Assembly: GCA_905178155.1 (NCBI GenBank)
Contig: CAJINV010000004.1
Location: forward strand, 5,062,619-5,126,618
DNA: 64,000 bases
Origin: Amoebophrya sp. A120
Lineage: Eukaryota; Sar; Dinophyceae; Syndiniales; Amoebophryaceae
Reading direction: 5' to 3'
The position numbers were made by a program, and so were the translations under genes. The stretch's first letter is position 1. The number at the start of each line of letters is the position of its first letter. The notes under the pieces were generated by a model. That model was not told the origin of the DNA. It saw only the letters and a program-made list of their open reading frames with translations, and made no database searches. Below, in pieces: positions 24,401 to 36,400 of this stretch.

Positions 24401-27400
24401 CTCGGTACTCCTGCAAAGCACGAGCTAGCTCTGGACTTGAACGATTTCTGTGCTGTCAAGGGGTGCCCTACCTTTATTGGAGACGAACCAGACAGGCCTG
24501 CAACACCCATTGAAGCCGGCCTCTTTTATGATAGCACTTCAGCAATGTCATTAACTAGCTAGTTCAAGTCAGGACTTGTTTTCATATCATAAACTGCATA
24601 AACCAAATCCGGCAACTGGACTTACCTTCGAATGCCGCCAGTTCTGCGTCGCGAAACAGGACGGAAACTGGAAGATGATAAAGCTGCTATATGTTTTTGC
24701 AGAGCTGATTTTTTTGAATCGCCATAGCTTGAATCGCGTAGTACATCTCATATAGAGACTGATCCAGCGTCTGGGAGTAGATCGCGGAGGAGGGGGTCAC
24801 GGGAGCGGATAGAGATTGCGCCCAAAATTGCTTGCTCCGAGTTGGTATGCATTGCAAAAATGTCTGGGTCTGGAAAAATGTAGGACTTGTCATGCTTGTC
24901 TGGCATGCCTCTCAGATCTGTGATGCGTAAGCAGGAGCGGGGCCTTTTGCCTGTCATGCAAAAACGCAGTTTGCCATGCGGAAAACGAAACACATGGCAG
25001 TGCAAAAACTTGTCATGCTTGGCTGCATATTGTAGTGCGCTCACCATTCAGAGATTTGCATCACAAATTTCCAGACCCAGACATTTTTGCATTTGATAGT
25101 TGGTAAATTGCGCGCTTGTTGTACGCGGGAAAAATTTTCAAAGGAAAAGGCAGTTGATTGTCCACCTGAAGATCGTTCACGAGAATCCTGGATTTCGTTT
25201 TCCTCCTCGTCCTCATCGTCCCCAGCAGCTACAAACAGGTTTTCCGACCGCACGGGCCTGCGGTGGAAGAACTGCGCCTCGATTTTGGGCTGGTGCCCCC
25301 GGTACACGCCCGTCGTGGAAGACCACGCCGAACTCGACCTTCTTGCCGCATCTAGGCCGGCCGCCGCCACCGCGCTCTCGTCCGCGGGGTCGGCAGAAGC
25401 TCGGGTAGTGTCTTTCTTCAGCACGTACACCGATCGCTGCAGGTCTGGTTCACCATGTTGACCCAGGGCGTGTTCACTCGCGACACGGGTGGTAACGATG
25501 TCGATCTTCGGCCCCGACAAGCCGTGTAGTCCGTGGCCGCACCGCTCCATCTCGGAGGCCCGGGGCTCGCCGAAGCGAAACTGCTCGTAGTAGTCCGTTT
25601 GCGTGTGGTCAAGCAGTGTCTCAGCTTTGTTCTTCGACGGTTTCGTCCCTTCTTGCTCGGGCAGATCGTGTTCATGATCGTCGAGCGTAGAAGCGGTTCC
25701 AGCAACTCCGGCGGCCGCAAGGGGCCGATCGAAGACCTTACTCAGCACAAAGTTGAATTTATCCTGTTGCGAAACGACCCTAGCATCGGTCGTTGCTACT
25801 ACACCAGCACTTCTACTACCAGAGGATTTTAATTGCGCCTGCTGTCGCCCGAGCCACGTTTCGTAAGCAGTTGGAAATTCGTCAAGCAGAGAATCCGACA
25901 GTCGCTCGGCCTTCGGCTTTATTACCTGCGACCCGACATCAGTTTCGGTTTCTGCCGGAGATGCAGCTGCTGCCCCTTCGTAAACAATACCCGGAATCTC
26001 CCGCTCGGTGTGCCGTTTGTAACTCATCTCAAACGCCAAATACGTGACTTCCTTATCGGTGTGCAAATCCTCCCGGGCATGTAAAGACTTGGCGGCCTCG
26101 TAGCAGTTTTGCGTCACGCGGCCCACCAACGCCTGCACGTCCAGCAACACCGAGGGTAGGGCGCCCCAGAATAAACTCGCAAGGTAACCTCGCAGGGCCT
26201 GGCTACTGCCCTGCGCCGCGACGCCCGCGTCGAGCCCCAGGCCGATGAGCCGGTTGGGTGTGTGCGTGGACTGGTCGCCTGAGTTGTTCTTGCTTGGTCG
26301 CTCGAATACCACATCCAAAACTTTTTCCTCAAACTTCTTCAGCAACTTGCACATGCGTTCCAGCAGAAGCTTGCGAGACCGGAATTTCACGTCCTCATCT
26401 TCGTAGCCTAGGGAGACGCCCTGGACGGTTCCTAGGTCGTAGGAATCATCTTCCGCAGTTTCTGTTGTACTCTCTCTATCTACCCCGGCCGTCACATAGC
26501 CAAAGAGCTGCGCAGCCAGGCCGGTCTTTTCGCCCGTCAGTAGACTCTCGGTGCAGTGCTTCGCAACCGCGGCCTTCTGCTTTTCCTCGGCTTTCTGTTT
26601 TTCCTCGGCTATCTTATCTTCTGCGCCTGCTGCAGCTCCGAATCCGATATCATCTGGCTCAGCTTGTTCTTCTGCGCGATGTAGCAACTGTGCGGTTGAT
26701 CCCTTTCTCAAGTTTTCCTTGATCAAACTCTCCCTCTCTCGCAAAACTTCGTGCATGTCTTTGTCCAGCGCCGGGTCGAAGGTGAGCAGCAACAATGCTT
26801 TTTCCACGAGCTGCTCCTTGGCGCGAATGTTTTCCAGGACGTTATTTTGCTTCAGAAATAATTCCGTCTTCAGATACTGTCCCGTTTTGTCCGACTGGTC
26901 GCCAAAGTACAAGGCCCAGGCCCGGCGGTTCGCGCGGTCCTTCTTGTTGTTGAACATGTTCTTCGCACTGTCGGTGTAGGCAAAGGCTTTGTTGAAAACA
27001 CCTACCCTCGCGCCCCCCGCGAGCCGGCTGAAATAGCCCGCTTGCTCGACCCCCTTGTAATACGGGAACTTGTACTTGCTGTCTTTCTCTTCGAGGACCT
27101 CCACCTCCCTCGCCTTGGAAAGAATGTAGGCCGGGCGGGTGCGCGTCGTCTCCCAGAAGCGCCACAGGTCGGACTCCGCGACAGAGAGGTGAGGGAATGT
27201 CGGGTCTTCCGGCACGGGGGATCCGTCCTTCTCTAGCTTGTACGGGCTGCTCCCACGATCCTGGTAACCGCGCAGCAACGCGGCGAGTGTGAACCGCTGC
27301 GACTGGCTCGAAAGCGGGCCCCAACGAACTAAATCGTTCTTCTCGTGGTTGTACACATTTTCGTAGAAGGCCGTTTTTTGGTTCTCCAAATCCGCTTCCA

Positions 27401-30400
27401 AAGTTGGGTGCACACCGATGTTGTCTCCGAAGAACAGTCTGCCCCCGCCCCGCGAGGCGAGTCCCAACGTCATGTACTTCGAATAGCGCAGGATGCGCCA
27501 CAGAACCAGCACCTGCTTCTTTGCGTAGGAAATGGACCCCGCACGAAGAAACCCGTACTGCTCGTCCTCCTCCGGTAAGGCCATGCTTTCGGTCACGCTG
27601 GCGCCGGCATGCTCCAGCTCGAATGCTGCAAGGTCGTCCGGCGCCGCGCCTGGCTTTTTAGTACCGGCGCCCTCTTGCAGTTCTGCTTCAGCTGCGCCGC
27701 CGGTAGCCTTGGTATTAGCACCAGCAGCCGCGCCGCCCTCGTGGTCCATCAAAAGATCGTTGGACAAAGCTACAGACCGGTGAAACGCTTCTTGCAATTT
27801 CCGGCTCTGCCGCTCTGTTAAACTGGCAGTGGTTGATAATGCCTGGTCTGCTACAATTGGTTCTGCGGATAGATATACTATCTCATTTTCAGCAGGCCTG
27901 TAGTTTGCGCCCACAGCTCCGGCCGCTGACGTACTCAGAAGAGAAACTTCGCTTGCATACACGGACACTGTACCTGCTCCCGCGATCATTTCGGCCCCCT
28001 TGTTCTGGGGTCTCCAACTACTATCCTCTTCCCTTTGTCTATCGCACGAAAAAAGTCGTGTTACAGTTACACATTTCTATGGAGTTTCTGCATCACAAAG
28101 TTGCTCGACATGACAAAGAAAATCTGTGATGCGCAGACAGCAAGGGAGAACAGGAATGAAATATGGATGGCAAGCATTTCCTGCATGACAGAGGTTGTCT
28201 GTCTTGCTAGTCTCCCATCAGAGTGTGTAAGTGTAACACTTTTTTCTCACGATATTGTCGCTCCTCCACCGCGGCAAACTGGAGTTCTCGCAGTTCTTTC
28301 TCTTGGTATTTCCGGATCTCGTGCTGGCGTCGTAACTCGCTGTAGTCCGAGGAGGAGGGTTTTCCGAGGTGGACGGCAGTTGAGAATGCTGCTGTTGACC
28401 CAGGACCAGCTTCGCTCTCCGGACTTTCTGCACGACGGACACCCTGGGCAGCAATATCGTCGTCCATTCGCACTGGGTGAATTTGCTTTTCCATCTCCAG
28501 GAAGTCCTCAAACCGACCACTTGTTTCGTCGCCTCCATCTAGCAAATCTGGTGTGCGCTTGGAAATATCTTCTGCCCCCGCGGCCTCATCCGGGGAACCA
28601 GACTCACCGCCAGCAGCAGAATTAATATCCCGCTCCGGCTTTGTAACTCCATCTGTATCGGCTGTCTGCTCCGCAACAAAATAATCCGCCGGCTTGCCGG
28701 TGACGAGATATTTCAGGATTTCGAAGGACGTGAAATCGAACGCGAGGTACTCCAACTCTTGTCCGATCACCTCCTCCCCGGTAATCCGGTCCTCCACTTT
28801 TTTGTGATCCCCAACGGAAATTTCGGTTGGTTGCTTGACCCAGCTCACGCGCCGCTGCTCATTGCGCATTGGTCTGTTCGTCGTTCGGATTCGCTCGAGG
28901 GACGAGAGTGTGGGGGCCTTCTCGATCAAAAACGGGGGCCACTCTTCCCGTTGTAGATCAGGGGAACGCAGTAAGGCACAACTCTGTAGCTCGGCGGTGC
29001 TTGCAGATGCAGTCATTTTTCCGGCCAGACTACTGCTGCTTCCACCTCCGTTGAAAGGCATTGACGCTAGACCACTTGACGAAGGTGAAGACGTGGCTCC
29101 GCCTCCGCCTGAAGAAGCAGACATTGATGATCCAAACATACTAACGATACTTTTCTGGGACTCCATGGCCGCCCGGAGGCGGCCCTGGGGTCCCTTGTAG
29201 AGTTCTTTGTAATTCCTCTCCGTGTTCCGCAGTGTGCCGGCCTGGCTAAAGAGAGCAGAGATGAGACTCCGGGTCACGCGCCGCGGGAGCTTGGTAGGCT
29301 TCGGATTTGTAGTTCCTGTGGTGGTTCTTCCCTCCGCCAGGGGTTCCCGGTTTTCGCGGAGACAGTGCAAATGCTCCATCTCGCGTTTCAGAGTGGCATC
29401 TGCTCCGGTTACCACTTGTGCCTTCCTTCCGCACTTTCGAGAGACCACCGGCGCTTCCAGCAAGTGGTCGTAAATTCGGTTTAACCGATCCGCATTGTCC
29501 CCGAGTAACCGCTTCTTTTCCCCTTCCTCCTCAGAGGCGGAAGATGAAAAGCTCGAACTGCGCGAACTACGAACGATGTCTTTGAACTCGAAGAGAATCT
29601 TGCTGCTTTCTATTCCGAAATATCCACAGGAAATTTCCCGCACACGTACAAATGCGGTCTCTGCATCATCATCATCATGTAGTGGACACCCGCTCCCAGC
29701 GCCGCAGGTCAAGGATCCCCTCCCCGGGGGGTGGGCGAGGAAGCACTTTCGGCAACCTCATCATACAAAAGCCGAGCGCTACCACGGCGAGTCGCCCCAA
29801 GAAAAGTGCCGACCAGTCGGGAGCTACCCACCACACCTGATCAGCACAGCCCGGCCAGCTAGCCCAGCCGAAAAATTGGTTTCTGCATGACAAAAATTGG
29901 TTTCGATCCTAGTTTAGCATGACAAGTTCTGCCCTCCAAATTCGTGAAGTTTGTGATGCATCCTGTACATGTACGGAAAATTAGTACTGCATACGAAAGC
30001 GTCGTCTTCCATCTCGGCCTCACTTTCCCCGGTCTCGACCCCGTACCCACGCCCGCCGATAGGCGGCGCGCCGTTGAAGGGCTCGGGCTCCTTCTCCGTT
30101 TTGACGTTCTATGAATTGCAAAAGTATCGCACTCGTATAAATGCATCACAAATTTCCTCAGCATGAGAGATAAAATTTATTAACTTAAGAGAAAGATTTG
30201 TAATGCATGACTGCAATACGAGTACGATACTTTTGCACAGGATACGTTCTCCGCCGCCACAATGTTGGCGTTTTGCGCCATGCCCTGGGCGATCGCGCCC
30301 AGCTGCAGCGTTTCCTCCGTATCCAGCTCGTCTCGCTGCGATGTTTCCATCGACATGTCTTCCTGGGCGGAAATGGACAACTCGGTCTGCGCAGACACCT

Positions 30401-33400
30401 GCAACGCCACCCCGGTCGACCCCGGCCGGTCCATCGGGCCGGACGTGTCTGTATCAAGAGAAAACGGGTCAATACTATCCGAATTGTCTTCGTCCTCGCA
30501 CACTGTGTCGCTATCGCCGCTGGTGGTGCCACAAGAGGTACTGCAAGATGAACCTCCGGTGGAAAGATTATCATCGTCGTCATCGTCGCGATAGGATGCT
30601 CCTGATCCGGAGGAAAACTCACAAATTTCCCACGGCACCATTGCCTTCCCTCGTTGAGCGCTCCGATTTGCGGCTAGCGCCTGGATGTTTCGGAGCCACG
30701 CTTTGCTGCCGTTTGTGGTCGTGAAATGCTGTTTCAGCAGCTCCTTCAGCTCCTCAACCACCGACTCCGAAAACGCCAAGCTACCCCCGAGTCGGGGGTA
30801 CGCATTGGCCTCGAGCACGCCGGCGGCGGTGAGGGTCTTGGATTCCTGCTGGGCGGCGAAAAATCCGTCAATCACCGTTGCCAACGTGAACCCCGAGGTC
30901 CTTTTTGCGACCAGTGCCAGCGCTTGCAGCTCGCTCCTGTCAGCGATATCTGGCGGCGAGAGTTCTTTGATCAGCTCAAGCCAGGAAGACGTTTTCAGAC
31001 TGGTGGGGGATGAGTAGAGAAGGTCCTCGGGCTTGAACATTTTGGCTTCTTCATCTTGGGGTTTCCTCTTCCCAGTGGAGGCAAGATGTTGAGCGGCTTG
31101 TAGTTCTACCTGTGGGGTGATCACATTACCATCGAAGAAGAACCCGGTGCCGATAGACTCTTCGGACAGCGTCCACGTGTCGTCTTGCTCCTCAGCTTCG
31201 TCTGTCTGCTCACCAGATGATCCCTTTATTCGGCGCGGTGGTCCACGCAATCCGAGAAACGGCACCCACCAGCGCGCGCGTTCTTCGGTGATTGGTGATG
31301 TCGCGGGATCCACCGGAAAAGATCCGTCCATTGGTTCGTCAACGTCAGCGTCGCCATGCTGATGTTGCTGTTGCTCCTCTGTCGTGCTGGGCAGGATCTT
31401 CAAGTCTGATGACTGTTTCCCGACTAGATGATTGGAAGCAGACCACGCGGAGCTGCCGAAGTAGCTCCAAAACTTCAAGTACTCGAACAGCTTGGCAACA
31501 CGCTCAGTGGGTATTCCCTGGAAATCAACCATCCCCATCCACTTTTTGCATGACAAACACACTTTTTACGTACATGTTTTGCATGACAAATTAGATGGGG
31601 ATGGTTAATTTTCAGGGGATAGTGGGTCTGCGGTAGCCACGAAGAAATTCCGGGAGGAGGAGCTGCTGTTCCGGCATGTTTATTTGACTGCTCATACCAG
31701 TACTTCCCGGCGATGGTAGCAGGATGTCTTCTCGGGTTATCGGGATGGGCAGATGTTGCGGAACTAGTTCCTGGCTCTGTTCGACCACTCTATTTTTCGT
31801 GCCCCCGGTGCCGCGCCGACGTCGGAGTAAAGGCCAGAGCGCGGTATTGTGACTGAGAAAGCCTCTTGGAATGAAGGAAGTCGAATGTGTTTCCTTACTG
31901 GTAGTGCCACTGCCACGAAGACCACCCTCTTTCGAGCTGCCAACATGCTGCTCGCTGGTCGTAGGCAAAAATCGACTCGAAAACGCCTCCTTCAAGCTTT
32001 TCTCCCGTGGATCAAGATTTATTTCATCGTCTGCTCGAGTGGTACGGATCACTTTGGGACGCAAATACCGCCCAGCGACTTGATTCATAACTTGGCGAGC
32101 CAGTACCATCCCGACTTCGATGACCGCAAACGCCGAGGCCCAGGCGCGATCGACTTTTCCTTCCGCGGCAGCGGGGTCAAACGCACGCAACGCCATCACC
32201 GCAAGCTGCTCGCGCCCTTCGTTTGTCGCCGTGACCTCAACTTCATTCTTGATGCGACCAGCGCCGGAATCAATATGCGGTGCTCTTGTTTCGGTATTAA
32301 CAACAGAAGTCTCGTCTTCATGATCTTTCCCTTCATCCAAAATGCGCCGAAAGAAGCTGACCATGGTACTAGCGCTTTCATTTTGCGCTCCATCACGACC
32401 TTGTGGCCGCAGGATGTTGTTGGCACTACTTCCACTCTCGTCAAGAGCAACACCTCCCGCGTTATGCTGCAACTCCAGCTGCAAAAGATTCTTCCAGCGC
32501 CGGTCACGCCGCGCCCGGAGAATGTTCCCAAGGCGCGCGGCGAAGTCCTGCGCCGCGAATCGGACGAACCCCGTCGCGAAACTCTCCATCACAAAGGCCT
32601 GCCGTGGGCCCGGGTCTTTCGGGCGAAACAGCACCTCCGTCATCAGTCGCTGATCTTCGTCGTGGAGTGGATGTTGATCGCCACTAGTAGTCGGAGGTAC
32701 AACAACATACCCGTCCATTTGGTTGCTGATCTCGACATCGGTCCGGAAAAAACCGTACAGCGCCAGTACACTCGCCACTTCGGTCTCGTAGTCTTCGTCC
32801 AGAATCTGTTCTACAGAAGTTGATGTTGGTGTTGCACTATCCTCACTTTGACTTTTATGTGCTTGGAGAAAAACCTCAACTTCCTTTTGGACTTGGTTCA
32901 AGAACCCTTCGTGCGTCAGCCCGCTCCCCGCCGTGGACAGCAAATTCTTCTTGCGAAGAGCCAACAACTTCCTCCGTAGATTGACGCTTGGGGAAAGAAC
33001 CGCGGTATCGGCGAAATTGTCCGCAATTTCCTCTGGGTGAAACTTTTCCAGTAGCGTTTTGTGATCAGGGATGGCTGGGTCGTTGATGTTCAGGAAGGGT
33101 TCTGATAAATCATCCTGCTCGTGGTCATTTGCAGTAGTGCTTGTTGTGCCGAAAAACATACCAGTGCCCCCAGCTGCTCTAACAGAAAGTAGACTGACAC
33201 CAGGACTAGTGACGCCTCCTCCCGCGGGGTTCTGCTCCCGCTGCGAACTACGTCCACCGCTCAAGCTGGACCACAAGGAGCCAGTAGTAGGCGCGGTCTG
33301 TTGTTGTCCGCTCGAAGAACATGCTGGCCCCGTTCCGGCTGTTCCATCAACTGCAGACTTCGGGTCATTTTCCTGCGTCAGTATGTTTTTGATCTTCAAG

Positions 33401-36400
33401 TGAAACAGACGCGAGGCCACCAGACGGTTTTGCAAGTTTTCAATACCATCCCGCTCGTCGAAATACAATTGCGCGAGTTTTCGCAGCTTTTCCATCCATT
33501 TCCCCCTTGTTTTCCTGGTGCAGGGCGTGCGCGCAAAGTACCCAGCCCAGCCGTGATACAGTTGCGGCACAAGCAGCTCGTCCGCCGGCACTCCGATGGA
33601 CGAGAACCCCGTGTGCAAACGGTTCAAAACAAACATGTCGTCGTTGGGGTGGGCGATAGTAGAACTTCTACGGCTGATAGAAGTAGTACCGTAGGGGAGG
33701 TTATGCATTGCAAATATGTCTTGGTCTGGAACGTTGCAAGACTTGTCACGCCGGTTTTCCATGACCCATGAGGTCTGGAATGCGAAACCCAGCATGACAG
33801 ATCTTTTGAGGTCTCTCTCCAGCATGCTTCTCCTGCATGAGAAACCCCCTCTCAAGATGAACTTGGTCAAAAGCGGGCAGCTTTTTGTACTCACGCAACA
33901 CAGATTCTTGCATCATTCAGATTTAGCATGACAAGTTTTAATCTTCCAGACCCAGACATATTTGCAATGCATAGAGGTTCTTGGAATCAGTTGTCTGATG
34001 GTCGTGTATGATCTCCTCGTGCTCCTGCAGCTCGATCTGTAACCCAGTCAAAACATCACCCATCACCTCCCGAGAGGGTTTGTTTGACTTTTTCAAATCA
34101 TGCTCGGACTCTTCTTCCCCTCTGTCCTGAGAAAAGCTGCTTTCATCTTCGGGCGAAGTAAAGTGGCTTCCAAACAAATCACCCGCGTCACCTCCGTTGG
34201 CTGTTGATGACCACATGCGGTTCAGGCCCGCGGTGTTGTCGAGCATTTCCATCGCTTTGCGCTCGTAGAAAGTTCGTGGCTGCAAGGGAACCGTGATGGA
34301 ATGCAGCTCCGTCTGTAGTAGGTTCAGCACCCGCTCGGATTCCGTATTCTGCTGGGGGTCGAAGCCCCGCGGAACAGTTTCACCAAACTCCGCAAGTGCT
34401 TCTCGCTCGACCGCCGACAGCTTCACGGCCACCTCGGTCTGTCGGCGCAAAACGGCCTCCGACTCTGTGGCAACGTGGTCAAAATACCACCCGCTTTTCT
34501 GCTTCGCACGCTTTTGTAGGGGTTCGTGGAAGAAAAGCTCGAGCATATCGGCCACCGTGCGATGCAACGCCGGCATCTGCTGCGGATTGATCATAGTACT
34601 CGTCCCATAATCATTTTTTTGCAACCCTGCCTGCAGCTCCTGCGGATCTTCTCGGTGAAAAGCTGCGGCCTGCTCCAAAGCCCGTTCTTTTTCTTCGCTG
34701 AATTCTCCGTTCCGGAGCAACCGCTGCTTTTCCTGCAACAAGGCTCTCCTCTTTTCTTCCCGCTTCCCACGTTTGAAAACCGCCGCCTCCGCCGCTGTCC
34801 TTATCACGTCCGTTTCGCCGCCGTAGGGATTCACCGTCACCGGCGGCCCCTCGGCGACAAACGCCTTCACAGTCAAGCGTCGGGCACCGAACCGAAAGCT
34901 GGTCCGCCGTTTTTTCCGCGTTTTTTTGCTGTCCTGATCTAGCTCGGATCTCCGCTTCTTGAACACCGTGAGCCGGGCCTGCAACCACTTGCCGCGGGAT
35001 GAGATTTCAGCCTGAAGACTAGCGGATAAGACGCTTGATGAAAAATGCTCTTCGCTCTCCTGAAATAGCCCGTACCCCTCGCGGAGTTTCAGGAGCCTGT
35101 GCTCGTACATTTCCAATTCTTGGACGGAAATGGCCCCGTCGAGCCGGTGCGCGTCCAGCAAGTCTGCCAGTCCGTCTAGCCGTTTCAAGTACTGGTGAAT
35201 AGGGGGTAATGGGACAACCGCGAGAATGTTTTCACCTTCGCTTTTTGTAGGCGGTTGCCACGCCTCGCCCGTCGCTGCACTTTCAAGAACATCGTGCACG
35301 ACTTCCACGGAAGTGGTTTTGGCTTTGGTTTTTTCATTTTCACGCTCGACCAGGTAAATTTGTATATTTGCCAGCTGCCGGCTCCGCGCTTCCCGCAGTA
35401 ACTGCTTCGGGCAGCGACGCGTTTCCAAATAGTGCTCTTGGTGCGCGACGTCCGCTAGTGTGGACAAGAAGAGCAAGTCACGATCTTGCAGGTACGCTTC
35501 CCGCTCGGCCTCTGCATCCACGCTGTGGTGGAGTTGCGCGGCTGAGAGTCGTGCTGCCACGGAAGGACGACTTCCCGATGGAGCCGAGATTCCAGCTGGC
35601 ACTGCGTTTGAGGTTCCTGTTCCCCCCACAACTCCTGGCTGCGAGGATGCGAGGTAGTCGTCGCGATATGGCAAGTTTGTCACCACCAGGTCGTCTGCTT
35701 CGGTGTTCCCAGTGTGCATCGACTCCATCGAAACCTCGAGCGCCAGCAGACTCCAAGTCCCGACGTTCGCCTTGTTGCGCACGGGTACGAGATACAGGCG
35801 GTGCAGGTGCTCGTCCTGCTGCTCGAGAAGACCAGCCGGTCGTGCAGTCGAAGCTCTAGTACTCCCAGTAGTTGTAGTGGTGGTCCCAGGAGCTGCTCCT
35901 GCGCCACCACCCGTGACGAGCACTTCCGCCGCGATTTCCCCTAGAATCGAGCCCAGGGACTTGCGGTCCAGCAGGTCCTGGTCCTGGCGCTCCTCATCTC
36001 GGAAAATGACCGGGCGCGTCCACGTGACTGAGCGTGCTTTGGCGGGAAGATTTTCAGCTTTGCTGGTCAGAACAGTTACGAGTTTTTCGTCTAAAATCGC
36101 ATTCATCTCCTCCCTGGCTTCTTCCTGGTGAAGGAGCAGCTGCGAAGTGGATACTCCGGATGTTCGCTGCTGCGTTTGTTGCCCGCCGGTTGGGTCTTCG
36201 GCACCATCGCCGGACGACGGCGACGTGTTGGCGGAAGCAGCAGTTGCTAGCCGCGCATTACCACCGGAAGCAGCAGGACTAGGGCCGGCTTCGCTTACGG
36301 TTGTCGCGCCGCTGTGTTGTCGCTGCGCCGGCTGTGGCTGCTCGACAGCAGCTTCGGGAGACACAAGTCGTTGCAGAAAGCCACCGCGCGCTGGTTTCGT

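Noticed and set aside
25041-33894. Each large minus-strand open frame as a separate gene
   Set aside because: Start codons are absent or fall inside introner sequence, and all joints restore one frame when the repeat-bounded inserts are removed.
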